A DNA stretch of 63,963 nucleotides from positions 1-63,963 of the forward strand of contig JAZRQY010000023.1 in NCBI GenBank assembly GCA_045650185.1, read 5' to 3'. This document shows, in pieces, positions 40,760 to 49,968 of this stretch (position 1 is the stretch's first letter; every line of letters begins with the position of its first letter). The DNA comes from Scatosoma sp045650185. GTDB lineage: Bacteria > Bacillota > Clostridia > Christensenellales > Borkfalkiaceae. The notes beneath the pieces were generated by a model. It ran no database searches, was not told where the DNA came from, and saw nothing but the letters and a program-made list of their open reading frames with translations. The position numbers and the translations under genes are program-made.

Positions 40760-42400
40760 TTATTCCATGGAGATCAAGTAGTAGTAAACGGGCTGTCCAC
40801 CGCTGTGGAAATCGACGTCGCATTCAGGGTACTCCTCTGCGATTTTCGCGCACAGAGCCTCCGCATCCTCCTCTTTAACGTCCTCGCCGTAGTACAGCGT
40901 AATGACCTGATGAGAATCCTCTTTCATCTTCGCGATCAAACGAAGCACCGCCTCGTCGATATCCTTGGACTTCGCCAAAATCTTCTTGTCGTCCAAGCCG
41001 ATGATATCCCCTTCCTTGATCGCCTTGCCGTCAATGGTCGCGTTTCTAACCGCGTGGGTAACCTGACCAGCCTTGACGTTGTCCAAAGCGTGAATCATGT
41101 TCGTTTTATTTTCCTCTGCGGTTGCATCGGGATCAAATTCAAGCGCCGCCGCAAAGCCCTGCGGTACGTTCTTGGTAGGAATTACGTGCAGCGTACGATT
41201 TTCCACCAACGCCTTCGCCTGCTCTGCCGCAAGGGTGATATTTTTGTTGTTCGGGAAGACGAAGATATGCTCTGCATTGATTTTCAGCGCCGCCGAAGCG
41301 ATATCACTTGCGGAAGGGTTCATCGTCTGTCCACCTTCGAGGACGCGGTCTACCCCCAAATCCTTGAAGATGTCCGCAAGGCCAGCGCCTGCGCAGATGG
41401 CAAGCATGCCCATTTCCTTCTTTTCCGCCTCTAATTTTGCCTTCAACTGGCGGTTTTGTTCCAACATGTTCTCAATCTTTGGACGATCGAGCTCACCAAG
41501 CTCCAATGCATAGGTCAACGCCTTGCCCGGTTGGTTGGTGTGCACGTGCACTTTGACCAATTCCAAGTCGCCGATACAGATAACGCTGTCGCCAAGGCGC
41601 ATCAAACGCTCCTTCAAGCGGTCGATATCCGACAAAGTCGTGCTCTTTTTCAGGTTAATAATGAAGAATTCGGTACAATATGCAAACTGAATTTCCCCAA
41701 GATCCATATTCATGATTTCAGAGTTATCACCGAAATCGTTTTCAGGCGCAGCCTCCGTTTCCGTAGGCGCATCCGCAACCTCTTCGCCCGTCACTACGCA
41801 AGCAAAGCCTTTGATTACAGTCATCAAGCCCATACCGCCGCTGTCAACAACGCCCGCTTTCTTCAATACGGGGAGCATTTCAGGGGTCATGGACAATGCT
41901 TTATCGCCTGCCGCCACAATCTCTGCAAAGAATTCTTCAAAGGTTTTCTTCTTTGCGCCTACTTTCATGGCGTGTTCGCTCATCAAGCGAATAACGGTTA
42001 AGATCGTACCTTCCTTTGGCACGGATACCGCGCCGTAAGCAACCTTCGTACCTGCCTCTAAAGCCTTGGCAAACGTCTTTACGTCAATCCCGTCCGAACA
42101 GGAACGCAGGACGGAACAAATCCCCTTCAAAATCTGGGAAAGGATAACGCCGGAGTTACCTCTTGCACCCTTCAAAGCGCCCTTAGAAACGCTCTCACAA
42201 ATATCCGCAAAGGAGTTAGAGTTGCAAGCCATCAATTCGCGAACAGACGACTGCATCGTCAGCGACATATTCGTACCCGTATCACCATCGGGAACGGGGA
42301 ATACGTTGAGCGCGTCTACCTTCGCGCGGTTGTTTTCGAGCAACTTTGCGCCCGTATATATCATTTTTCTCAGCTCTGTGCTGTTTATCGTTTTATGCAT
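40760..42400 (-). CDS. DAK2-domain protein, FakA/YloV-like fatty acid kinase
   Basis: A 546-residue cytoplasmic protein. The N-terminal DhaL/DAK2 kinase domain (about residues 1-200) has NVFPVPDGDTGTNMSLTM, which binds ADP-magnesium, and GARGNSGVILSQ. A linker and a C-terminal DegV-like/EDD-type region follow. FakA phosphorylates fatty acids carried by FakB proteins. It follows the Asp23 gene (yloU) as in Bacillus yloU-yloV. No fakB is in the window. Confidence 0.92.
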   Translation of the reverse strand: MHKTINSTELRKMIYTGAKLLENNRAKVDALNVFPVPDGDTGTNMSLTMQSSVRELMACNSNSFADICESVSKGALKGARGNSGVILSQILKGICSVLRSCSDGIDVKTFAKALEAGTKVAYGAVSVPKEGTILTVIRLMSEHAMKVGAKKKTFEEFFAEIVAAGDKALSMTPEMLPVLKKAGVVDSGGMGLMTVIKGFACVVTGEEVADAPTETEAAPENDFGDNSEIMNMDLGEIQFAYCTEFFIINLKKSTTLSDIDRLKERLMRLGDSVICIGDLELVKVHVHTNQPGKALTYALELGELDRPKIENMLEQNRQLKAKLEAEKKEMGMLAICAGAGLADIFKDLGVDRVLEGGQTMNPSASDIASAALKINAEHIFVFPNNKNITLAAEQAKALVENRTLHVIPTKNVPQGFAAALEFDPDATAEENKTNMIHALDNVKAGQVTHAVRNATIDGKAIKEGDIIGLDDKKILAKSKDIDEAVLRLIAKMKEDSHQVITLYYGEDVKEEDAEALCAKIAEEYPECDVDFHSGGQPVYYYLISME

Positions 42401-42494
42401 AATGTAAGATTGAATGCTCCTTATTTTTTTGGTGGGCTGTAATTAAAAAAGGATTGCACGGAAAAATCGCAAGGTCTTCGCCTCGCTACGAAAA

Positions 42495-42845
42495 TTACAG
42501 TTTTACCCCGATAACGTTTACGTTGACGGTATTGACAATCATCCCCGTAAAACGTTCCACTTTATACTTGACGGCCTCTTTTAAAGATTCCGCCACTGCG
42601 TTGATCGACACGCCGTATTTGACGATGACGTAAACGTCTATATAAATACGGTTGCCGGAAGTTGTTACTTTAATGCCCTTGCCACCGGTGTCTTTTTTCA
42701 AAAGCTCCGCAAGGCTGTCCGTAAAACGACGGGATACCATCTCCACAATCCCATAGCATTCCATCGCCGTATGCGAAGCTACCTTGGCAATCGCAAGGTC
42801 GGAAATGGATATTTTACCGTAAGCATTATTTGTATTTACTGACAT
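42495..42845 (-). CDS. Asp23/Gls24 family protein (YloU-like)
   Basis: A 116-residue Asp23-family protein: ISISDLAIAKVASHTAMECYGIVEM, a central variable segment, and the strand-rich end GVSINAVAESLKEAVKYKVERFTGM. Family members are abundant envelope-stress or membrane-associated proteins; YloU is paired with YloV, as here. The ATG at 42845 is preferred; a TTG two codons earlier is in frame. It is divergent from rpmB, and its own promoter is visible. Confidence 0.92.
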   Translation of the reverse strand: MSVNTNNAYGKISISDLAIAKVASHTAMECYGIVEMVSRRFTDSLAELLKKDTGGKGIKVTTSGNRIYIDVYVIVKYGVSINAVAESLKEAVKYKVERFTGMIVNTVNVNVIGVKL

Positions 42846-42869
42846 AACCAAAACTCCAAGTTCCTTCTT

Positions 42870-42898
42870 ATTTTACACCATTTTCCCGTCTTTGGCAA
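42870..42898 (-). promoter_or_regulatory. Promoter for yloU-fakA
   Basis: Minus-strand TTGCCA (42898-42893) and TAAAAT (42875-42870) with a 17-base spacer, about 25 bases before the ATG. Confidence 0.6.
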
Positions 42899-42957
42899 GC
42901 GGTTTTTGAAAATTTGTAAATATTTTTTATTTTTTTATTTTTCCACCACAAAAACAA

Positions 42958-42986
42958 TTGCTTTTTATTTTGAAAAATGCTATATT
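42958..42986 (+). promoter_or_regulatory. Promoter for rpmB
   Basis: TTGCTT (42958-42963) and TATATT (42981-42986) with a 17-base spacer, about 90 bases before the rpmB ATG. Confidence 0.6.
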
Positions 42987-43076
42987 ATTAATGCTTGTAT
43001 TGCGCCTGCATATACGCACGCGCGCTTCAATAATAGAAATACGCAAGAAATTATCTCAAAATTCGGAGGTGTTAAT

Positions 43077-43259
43077 ATGTCCAGAGTATGCAATATTTGC
43101 GGTAAGGGTCAAACGAGCGGCAACAACGTAAGCCACTCCAACCGTAAAACGAGAAGAACCTTCAAGGCAAACGTTCAGAAGGTATCCTACGTTGAAAACG
43201 GCAAGGAAACGACCGGCTACGTATGCGCGAGATGTCTTAAAAAGGCTGACAGAGCGTAA
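43077..43259 (+). CDS. rpmB: 50S ribosomal protein L28, zinc-binding form
   Basis: A 60-residue L28 starting MSRVCNICGKGQTSGNNVSH. Two cysteine pairs (CNIC and CARC) make it the zinc-binding C+ form. GGAGGTG lies eight bases before the ATG. It is divergent from the yloU gene, the same arrangement as in Bacillus, and ends in a strong terminator. Confidence 0.97.
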   Translation: MSRVCNICGKGQTSGNNVSHSNRKTRRTFKANVQKVSYVENGKETTGYVCARCLKKADRA

Positions 43260-43280
43260 GTTTTTAGCAACATAGCAAGA

Positions 43281-43316
43281 AAAATAGGCTGTTCCCATCG
43301 GGGAACAGCCTTTTTT
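43281..43316. terminator. Terminator between rpmB and MATE gene
   Basis: GGCTGTTCCC (43287-43296) and GGGAACAGCC (43301-43310) form a perfect 10-bp stem with an ATCG loop and six thymines on the plus strand; the reverse strand also has a short thymine run. Confidence 0.93.
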
Positions 43317-43318
43317 CT

Positions 43319-44746
43319 TTATTTCAGATCTTCTAAATCGCCTGTTTGATTTCTTAAAATCTTCTTCATTAAAATCTGAATAACGATAAAATCCACACCA
43401 CCCGTCAATATCCAAGTAATCGGATAGCAAATGAAAATCATTGGCAGGGTCGGGTTCATCGGGAAGAAAACCAGCAGCCACACCACACGAAGTAGGCAAG
43501 TCCCTATTAGCGAAATAATGGTGGAAAGCAAGGATTTCCCCAAACCACGCAGCACCCCCGAACAATCATCCATCAAACCGAACAAGAAATATGGCGCACC
43601 GATGATCCACATACGTAGATTTGCCGCATCAAACGCCATTCTTTCCAAGCTCCCTTCCACGCCTTTTTTGACGCCATAGAGCGCAAACAGCGGCTCTTTC
43701 AGCAGCAACAAAACCGCCGTAAATACAAACGCAATCATCAAGGTATTCAGAAAACAATTATATAGAATAGGCTTTACTCTTTCCGGCTTTTTCGCCCCCA
43801 TATTTTGTCCCGTGAAAGTAACTGCGCCTTGGGGCACGGCATTCATTGCCGCATAGATAAAGTTCATCAAATTCGCCGAAGCAGCATTGCCGTTCACGAT
43901 GGGTTGATACTTTGTTCCCGCGGGCACGGACGCATTATTGACAGACACCACCGAAGATTGTATTAACATATTCGACAGCGAAAACAGCGAGCCTTGTATT
44001 CCCGCAGGAAGACCGATACGCACGATTTCCGCAAACGACTCTTTATCCAGCCGCAAGTCAGAGAAAGAGAAAGTGGTCATATCTTGATCCCTACTAAGCT
44101 TCCATATAAGCAGCACAACGGAAAGAATATTCGCCGCCGTCGTCGCCAAAGCCACCCCTTCCACGGACATTTTGAGCACTAACACAAAAAATAAATTCAG
44201 TAAAACGTTGATAGCCCCCGAAATTGACAAGATAACCAACGGAGTTTTTGCATCCCCCTTGGCGCGGAAAATCGCGCTTAAATAGTTCGTCAGGGCAAGA
44301 AACGGAATCCCCAAAAAGTAAATCTGCGTGTATTTTACCGCCAAATCCAACAGATTGTCTTGATTTCCCATCAAGGACAACACAGGCCGCGCAACCAGCA
44401 ACCCGATACCACAGCCCGACAAACCAAGCATTAACCCGATTAACAGAGCCGTATGCACGGCTTTTTTTGCCCCTACGCCGTCATTCGCGCCGATAGCGCG
44501 CGCTACGACTACGTTTGCGCCCACCGAAAATCCGATAAAGAGATTGACCACTAAACTAATAAAGGAAGTCGTCGTTCCTATCGCCCCAACCGCATTCGCT
44601 TCCGAAGACAAGCTAACCACCATCATATCGGCGGCGTTATAAAACGTCTGTAAAAGGTTCGTCGCCATAATCGGCAATATAAAGAATAGAAGTTTATCAA
44701 ATATCGAACCCTCGGTGAAGACGGTTTTCGTTCTCTCTTTCACCAT
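43319..44746 (-). CDS. MATE-family efflux transporter
   Basis: A 475-residue MATE transporter with twelve predicted helices. The N-terminal ILPIMATNLLQTFYNAADMMVVS and the second-half FTGQNMGAKKPERV are typical of the Clostridial NorM/DinF-like branch. AAGGAGTTGTTTACA precedes the ATG at 44746; the open frame upstream lacks a site. It is inserted between rpmB and rpe and is not part of the usual Bacillus gene order. It is related to, but distinct from, the MATE gene at 33.7 kb. Confidence 0.93.
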   Translation of the reverse strand: MVKERTKTVFTEGSIFDKLLFFILPIMATNLLQTFYNAADMMVVSLSSEANAVGAIGTTTSFISLVVNLFIGFSVGANVVVARAIGANDGVGAKKAVHTALLIGLMLGLSGCGIGLLVARPVLSLMGNQDNLLDLAVKYTQIYFLGIPFLALTNYLSAIFRAKGDAKTPLVILSISGAINVLLNLFFVLVLKMSVEGVALATTAANILSVVLLIWKLSRDQDMTTFSFSDLRLDKESFAEIVRIGLPAGIQGSLFSLSNMLIQSSVVSVNNASVPAGTKYQPIVNGNAASANLMNFIYAAMNAVPQGAVTFTGQNMGAKKPERVKPILYNCFLNTLMIAFVFTAVLLLLKEPLFALYGVKKGVEGSLERMAFDAANLRMWIIGAPYFLFGLMDDCSGVLRGLGKSLLSTIISLIGTCLLRVVWLLVFFPMNPTLPMIFICYPITWILTGGVDFIVIQILMKKILRNQTGDLEDLK

Positions 44747-44804
44747 TGTAAACAACTCCTTAAAATTGCGCCCGTACTTTTCGTACGCGCGCATTTTCTT
44801 TATC

Positions 44805-45458
44805 TTATTCTTTTAATTTGGCAATCATTGCCGCGCGGTCTGTCGCCTTGAACACAGCGCTACCTGCAACGATGACGTCTGCGCCAGCCGCCTTGACCGC
44901 CGCCACGTTTTCCGCCGTGATACCGCCGTCGATTTCCAGCAGGATTTCCTTTCCGCTCTCATCAATTATCGCGCGAATTTCACGCAGCTTGTCCAGCGCC
45001 GAGGGAATGAACTTCTGCCCACCAAAGCCGGGGAAAACACTCATGACCAGCACCATATCGCAGAGGGGAATCACGTCCTTAATTTTTTCTACGGGGGTGT
45101 CGGGATTGATGACCGCGCCACACTTTGCGCCCGACTTTCGGATCAGCTCCAACACTTCGCGCAGGTTGTCCTTACACGCCTCGTAGTGTACGGTGATATA
45201 GTCCGCGCCTGCCTTCGCAAAACGATCGACGTACTTTTCAGGATTCACAATCATCAAATGCGCATCAATCGGCAAGTTCGTGTAAGGACGAATATCCTCC
45301 AGCATTTTCAACCCAAAGGTGATATTGTTGACAAAAACACCGTCCATGACGTCGTAGTGTACAACGTCTGCACCGCACGCCTCTATACTGCGTACTTCCT
45401 CGCCCATTTTCGCAAAGTCTGCCGACAAAATACTCGGCGCAATCCACACTCTCTTCAC
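44805..45458 (-). CDS. rpe: Ribulose-phosphate 3-epimerase
   Basis: Rpe interconverts ribulose-5-phosphate and xylulose-5-phosphate in the pentose phosphate pathway. The 217-residue TIM barrel has APSILSADFAKMGEE, HYDVMDGVFV, DAHLMIVNPEKYV, VMSVFPGFGGQ and EIDGGI, with the metal and acid-base residues in place. The start is a GTG at 45458, preceded by AGGAG and overlapping the ygjV stop (GTGA). Confidence 0.97.
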   Translation of the reverse strand: MKRVWIAPSILSADFAKMGEEVRSIEACGADVVHYDVMDGVFVNNITFGLKMLEDIRPYTNLPIDAHLMIVNPEKYVDRFAKAGADYITVHYEACKDNLREVLELIRKSGAKCGAVINPDTPVEKIKDVIPLCDMVLVMSVFPGFGGQKFIPSALDKLREIRAIIDESGKEILLEIDGGITAENVAAVKAAGADVIVAGSAVFKATDRAAMIAKLKE

Positions 45459-46009
45459 TTATTTTCTCCTTTACCAAAGACCTCGTATCGTAAAATCGAC
45501 ACGATATTTGCCGTCATTTCAAAGCAGTAAGATATCACCGCAAAAATCGGCGATGCCGCCCAAACGTTGTAGACAATCGACAACGCCGTAGGCACTAAAA
45601 TCGCATACCGCACCACCTTAATGTTGCGTATACGGAAGATAAACATATACAGTACCAGCCCGACAAGATAGATGATATCCGCAGGGTGGAAACTCTTCAA
45701 TATCCAAAGATTCACCACGCCGTAAGCGGCGAAGGACAGGGCGCAAAGGATATAGCACCAAATAATCGGCGCTTCCTTTTCCTCACGCTCGTACATGTAA
45801 AAAATGATACAGCGCGCAAGGCCTACCCCCAAGCCTATCATCGCAAAATATTGTCCGTTGCAAAGGTAAGAGGACATCAAAAAGACGATCCCCGACCCCT
45901 GCAAGACCAAAAACTCTCCCTTCGTCTTAACAAAATAGGACGCCGCAATCAGCACCATAGCGATAAAACTAAATATGAGAGCCCAAGTCTTTATATCCCT
46001 TAAATCCAT
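45455..46009 (-). CDS. YgjV-family membrane protein
   Basis: A 184-residue protein with about six transmembrane helices and small loops, similar to the YgjV inner-membrane family, whose function is unknown. It has the characteristic spacing of helix pairs and IIFYMYEREEKEAP in a central cytoplasmic loop. The start follows the rlmN stop side by side in the same operon, and its stop overlaps rpe. Confidence 0.72.
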   Translation of the reverse strand: MDLRDIKTWALIFSFIAMVLIAASYFVKTKGEFLVLQGSGIVFLMSSYLCNGQYFAMIGLGVGLARCIIFYMYEREEKEAPIIWCYILCALSFAAYGVVNLWILKSFHPADIIYLVGLVLYMFIFRIRNIKVVRYAILVPTALSIVYNVWAASPIFAVISYCFEMTANIVSILRYEVFGKGENK

Positions 46010-47071
46010 TTATTTCCCTTCTTCCAAGTATTGCGCGCGCAACTGTCCGCACGCACCACCGATATCCACACCGATTTGCCTGCGCAAGGTCGCAGAAAGT
46101 CCACCCTTTTCAAGAGCTCCTAAAAACCGATACGCCGCCTTGTCCGAGGTGGATTTCAAAGTCCTTTCCTTTACCTCGTTCAAGCGAATGAGATTGACAT
46201 GGCAAGGCAAGCCTTTCAATAAACCCACCAACGCCTGCGCGTGCTCCTCGTCGCAGTTTTCGCCGTCGATTAGCGTATATTCGAAATAATATCTGCGCCC
46301 CGTCTTGTTAAAATAATACTTGCACGCTTTTAAAATATCCGCAATTTTGTACGCCTTTGCAATCGGCATTACGCGCGCACGCGTTTCATCATCCGTTGCA
46401 TGCAGAGAAACGGTGAGATTAAGAGGAATCCCCTCGTCCGCCAAAGCGTACATCTTCGGCACGATACCGCAGGTGGAAAGGGAGATATTTCGCGCGCTGA
46501 TTTGCACGCCACCCTCCGCCGTTACGTTTTTCAAAAAGCGGATTACCTCGTCATAGTTATCCAAGGGCTCGCCGCTGCCCATCAGCACCACGTTGGTGAC
46601 CGCACGCGCCTGCGCGCCCTGCCCTGCTTTGATATCCCCTTTGTGCAGAGCGTTCACCACCAAAATCTGCGACAAAATCTCCCCTGCCGTCAGGTTGCGA
46701 ATGAGTCCGTTTAAGGTCGAGGCGCAGAACTTACAGCCCATACGACAGCCCACCTGCGTGGAAACACATTGGGTATAACCGTACTTGTATTTCATCAACA
46801 CCCCTTCCACGAGGTTGCCGTCGGCAAATTCAAACAGATACTTTTCCGTTCCGTCTGCGGAATGGAATACCTCTTTGATGCGTACGGCACAATCCTCAAA
46901 TTCTTCCAAAAGCCTTTCCTTAAAAGCCTTAGAAAGAGAGGTGATGTCGGTGATATTTTTTCCTTGATGCAAGCCTTCAAACAGTTGCTTTGCACGGAAT
47001 TTTTTTTCTCCCAGAGCAAGCACCAACGCCTCAATCTCTGTATAGGATAAATCTTGTATAATCTTTTTCAT
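46010..47071 (-). CDS. rlmN: Dual-specificity RNA methyltransferase RlmN
   Basis: A radical-SAM enzyme that methylates C2 of A2503 in 23S rRNA and A37 in some tRNAs. The 353-residue product has the cluster motif CRMGCKFC, the preceding GYTQCVSTQVG, MGSGEPLDNYDEV, and the C-terminal cysteine in GGACGQLR. I start at 47071 (MKKIIQDLSYTEIEAL), with AAAGG upstream; the longer open frame runs into the repeat element. It lies in the rsmB-rlmN order seen in Bacillus. Confidence 0.96.
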   Translation of the reverse strand: MKKIIQDLSYTEIEALVLALGEKKFRAKQLFEGLHQGKNITDITSLSKAFKERLLEEFEDCAVRIKEVFHSADGTEKYLFEFADGNLVEGVLMKYKYGYTQCVSTQVGCRMGCKFCASTLNGLIRNLTAGEILSQILVVNALHKGDIKAGQGAQARAVTNVVLMGSGEPLDNYDEVIRFLKNVTAEGGVQISARNISLSTCGIVPKMYALADEGIPLNLTVSLHATDDETRARVMPIAKAYKIADILKACKYYFNKTGRRYYFEYTLIDGENCDEEHAQALVGLLKGLPCHVNLIRLNEVKERTLKSTSDKAAYRFLGALEKGGLSATLRRQIGVDIGGACGQLRAQYLEEGK

Positions 47072-47091
47072 AGAAAAACCTTTATGATAAA

Positions 47092-47305
47092 GTGAATTGA
47101 AAACTTCGTTTTCGTGAATTGCATACTCCGTATGCGTGAATTGTTTTGCAAAGCAAAACGTGAATTGATTGACTATGTCAATCGTTGCGGAAATATTTAA
47201 ATTGTTCCATAACGCAAGGCGACAGCCTTGCAATTCACGAACGACTTTGGCGTTCAATTCACGACGGTTATACCGTCAATTCACGCGACGAACGTCGCAA
47301 TTCAC
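47092..47305. repeat. Octamer-hairpin element, copy A (GTGAATTG type)
   Basis: GTGAATTG occurs at 47092, 47114, 47136 and 47160, and its complement CAATTCAC at 47231, 47255, 47277 and 47298. Each is separated by a different short hairpin, such as AAAACttcGTTTT, GCATACtccGTATGC, GTTTTGCaaaGCAAAAC and GACGGTtatACCGTC. The centre (47183-47214) is an imperfect palindrome with GTTnnGGAA and TTCCnnAAC arms. It fills the whole gap between the rsmB stop and 20 bases before rlmN. Confidence 0.92.
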
Positions 47306-48544
47306 TTATATGCGTTTTAACCTACAAATGTAAAAGCCTGCGCCGTAAGCCTCATCCGGTAAAAACTGCAAGCCATATTTCTTCTTTTCGTGGGCAAGAG
47401 GGCTGTCGATTTCTTCCACCGAAAAATCGGGGTGGGCACGCAAAAACGCCTCAACGATGCCGTCGTTCTCCGACTCAAAAATCGAGCAGGTGGAATAGTA
47501 CAGAGCGCCGCCCTTTTTTACGTATTGACAGCACGCCGCCAAAATCTCCGTCTGCGCTTTTTTGAGGGAGGCAAAATCCCCCTCTTTGCGAAAGAGCTTG
47601 ATGTCGGGGTTTTCACTCACCGTACCAAATCCAGAGCAAGGCACGTCGCAAAGCACGCCGTCAAACTGTTCTGCATACTCAGGATCGAATATCGAGCTAT
47701 CCTTTTGATACGCCGTCAGGTTTTGCACACCCATACGCGCCTTATACGCCTCGATGAGCGCCACCCTGTGGGGGTGCAATTCAAAGGAAACCACTTCGCC
47801 GCATTTGCCCGCCAACAACACCGATTTTCCTCCCGGCGCGGCGCAAGCATCCAGCAACCTTTCGCAGGGGCGTACAACATCGCAAATTGCGATACTGCCC
47901 ACCGATTGGAAGGTGTATTTTCCCTCGTCAAAACCCTCGTCACGAACGAACCGTTCAAAGATATAATTCCCTTGGAAAGGGGACTGTATATGCTCTTTTT
48001 TGGCGTACTGCTCGGGCAATGCTCCATCTGCAAAGCGCACGGAAACCCCTGCAGACTTTGCCGCCGCAATCGCCGCCGCACGCTCGCCGTACTCTTTTTT
48101 TAATAAGCGATAGGCATACGCAGGATAGGAGAGCGCAATTGCCTCCCCGTCCTTTTCTTTTTTTAACGCCTCGTCCACCGCGCTTTTATCAAATCGGCGC
48201 AGGAAGGCGTTGACAAACCCCGAAACGCCGCCCTTGCCCAGCTTTTTGCAAAGGCTGACGGCGCAATCGGTAATCATATATTTCTGCTTTTCCATAAACA
48301 GCAGCATATACAGCGCAACCTTTAAAAGAATACGCACGGCAAGCTTCGGGGATTTGGGGGCGTAATGCTTGATCGCGTAATCCAGCCACCCGTCGTTTTC
48401 CAAAACGCCGTAGACGATTTTTACCGTTCTGCCACGATACAGCTCCTCAATGTAGGTATCGGCAATTGCCTGCTTTAAATGCGCCCCATCCGAATATACC
48501 TTCGTCAGGATTTGAAAGGGATCGTATAAAGGATTGCTCAGCAT
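47306..48544 (-). CDS. rsmB: 16S rRNA (cytosine-5) methyltransferase RsmB
   Basis: A 412-residue enzyme methylating C967 of 16S rRNA. Residues 1-130 are a NusB-like RNA-binding domain; the Rossmann methyltransferase has DACAAPGGKSVLLA for SAM, and the two catalytic cysteine motifs CDVPCSGFGT and YYSTCSIFESEN. Its start overlaps the fmt stop by seven bases. The stop codon directly abuts repeat element copy A. Confidence 0.94.
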   Translation of the reverse strand: MLSNPLYDPFQILTKVYSDGAHLKQAIADTYIEELYRGRTVKIVYGVLENDGWLDYAIKHYAPKSPKLAVRILLKVALYMLLFMEKQKYMITDCAVSLCKKLGKGGVSGFVNAFLRRFDKSAVDEALKKEKDGEAIALSYPAYAYRLLKKEYGERAAAIAAAKSAGVSVRFADGALPEQYAKKEHIQSPFQGNYIFERFVRDEGFDEGKYTFQSVGSIAICDVVRPCERLLDACAAPGGKSVLLAGKCGEVVSFELHPHRVALIEAYKARMGVQNLTAYQKDSSIFDPEYAEQFDGVLCDVPCSGFGTVSENPDIKLFRKEGDFASLKKAQTEILAACCQYVKKGGALYYSTCSIFESENDGIVEAFLRAHPDFSVEEIDSPLAHEKKKYGLQFLPDEAYGAGFYICRLKRI

Positions 48545-49476
48545 TTCAGCACCTGCCCTTTACGGATTTTTTTACCGTTCAAAAAGTCGCTGCCCTGCAT
48601 ACGCTTTCCGCCTGCGGCCTGCACTTCGGTAAGCTTGACGACACCATCGCCACAGCGCACAAGCAAGCCCTTCTTCGGGATATCGCAGACCACCTCGCCA
48701 CAGTTTGCCACCGCATACTCGTCCAACATAGGCACAGCCTCTGCGCGGTAAACGTTCAAGGCAATCCCCTCGCAAGCGGTGTACGCCACGGGCGCAGGAT
48801 TTGCCGCGCGCACGAGATTGACGATCTCACACGCCGAACGGGTAAAGTCAATTTTTACCTGTGATTTCTCGATTTTGCGGTAGATACAAACTCCCTCTTC
48901 GCCCTGCGGCGTGAGGGTATAATTACCGCTTTCCAGCATTTTCAAAGCCTTGACGATTAAAGGCGCGGACAGCGCAGACAGCCTATCGGACAGTTCTCCG
49001 TACGTTTCGCCGTCTAAAATCTCCGTCTTTTCCACAACCAAGACCTCGCCACAATCCAAGCCCAGCTCCGTCTTCATAATCGAAACACCCGTTTGCTTGT
49101 CGCCGTTTAAAATACAGCTCTGTATGGGCGATGCGCCGCGATAGGCAGGCAGCAGCCCTGCGTGGATATTCCATACCCCCATCGGGAAGGCATCCAACAC
49201 CGCTTGGGTCAAAATCTGCCCGTAAGCGCAGGTGACGAGCAGGTCGCCCCCAAGCGCCTTTACTTCCTCGACGCTATCTCGGATTTTTTTCGGTTGCAAC
49301 ACAGGCAAGCCAAGCTCCTGCGCCTTCGTCTTGACAGGCGGTGGCGTAAGGATTCCCTTTCTGCCCTGCGGCTTATCCTCTTGCGTGATGACGCCCACGA
49401 CGGAAAATCCGCTCGCGACCATTTCCACAAGCGGTTTTACAGCAAATTCAGGCGTTCCTGCAAACACGATTTTCAT
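48538..49476 (-). CDS. fmt: Methionyl-tRNA formyltransferase
   Basis: Fmt formylates initiator methionyl-tRNA. The 312-residue product starts MKIVFAGTPEFAV, carries the formyl-folate site NIHAGLLPAYRGASPI and the downstream ETELGLDCGEVL-type strand, and has a C-terminal OB-like domain. It lies 12 bases after def, the usual def-fmt pair, and overlaps rsmB. Confidence 0.97.
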   Translation of the reverse strand: MKIVFAGTPEFAVKPLVEMVASGFSVVGVITQEDKPQGRKGILTPPPVKTKAQELGLPVLQPKKIRDSVEEVKALGGDLLVTCAYGQILTQAVLDAFPMGVWNIHAGLLPAYRGASPIQSCILNGDKQTGVSIMKTELGLDCGEVLVVEKTEILDGETYGELSDRLSALSAPLIVKALKMLESGNYTLTPQGEEGVCIYRKIEKSQVKIDFTRSACEIVNLVRAANPAPVAYTACEGIALNVYRAEAVPMLDEYAVANCGEVVCDIPKKGLLVRCGDGVVKLTEVQAAGGKRMQGSDFLNGKKIRKGQVLKC

Positions 49477-49488
49477 GGATTACCTCTC

Positions 49489-49944
49489 TTATTTCTCTTC
49501 TTCCAAATGGCTGGCTTTGTCGATATACAACACGCCGTCGAGGTGGTCGAACTCGTGGCAAATTGCGCGGGCAAAAAAGCCCTTTGCCTGCAAAGTCTTC
49601 CTTTCGCCATAGCGGTCGGAATAGGAAATTCTCACCTTCATCGGGCGGTTGACAATACCACTCTTTCCACGCACGGAAAGACAGCCTTCCCAGCCCTCTT
49701 GCTCGCCTTTTACAGAGTGGATGACAGGGTTGATAAACTCGAAATACCCTTCCTCGACGTCCACCACCGCCATACGCATGGAAAGCCCGATTTGCGGCGC
49801 GGCAAGCCCTGCGCCGTTTTCCGCCTTGACGGTGTCCTTCATATCCTCTAAAATCGCCCACAGCGTTTCATCAAATTCCGTAATCGGCGCACACTTTTGT
49901 CTAAGGACGGGATCTCCGACCTGTACTACTTTTTTAACAGCCAT
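49489..49944 (-). CDS. def: Peptide deformylase
   Basis: Def removes the N-formyl group from nascent proteins. The 151-residue product has the three metal/catalytic motifs: GAGLAAPQIG, EGCLSVRG and HEFDHLDG. Length is that of type 1 enzymes. It sits between priA and fmt in the conserved order. Confidence 0.97.
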   Translation of the reverse strand: MAVKKVVQVGDPVLRQKCAPITEFDETLWAILEDMKDTVKAENGAGLAAPQIGLSMRMAVVDVEEGYFEFINPVIHSVKGEQEGWEGCLSVRGKSGIVNRPMKVRISYSDRYGERKTLQAKGFFARAICHEFDHLDGVLYIDKASHLEEEK

Positions 49945-49968
49945 AGTATTTTTCCTTTCCTTTTTTCT

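Noticed and set aside
47072..47257. An N-terminal extension of rlmN through the repeat element
   Set aside because: The extra 62 codons only translate the repeat; conserved RlmN sequence begins at 47071 with a ribosome-binding site.
47092..47305. CRISPR array
   Set aside because: Repeats are 8 bp, invert at the centre, and every spacer is itself a hairpin of 9-18 bp; no cas genes are in the window.
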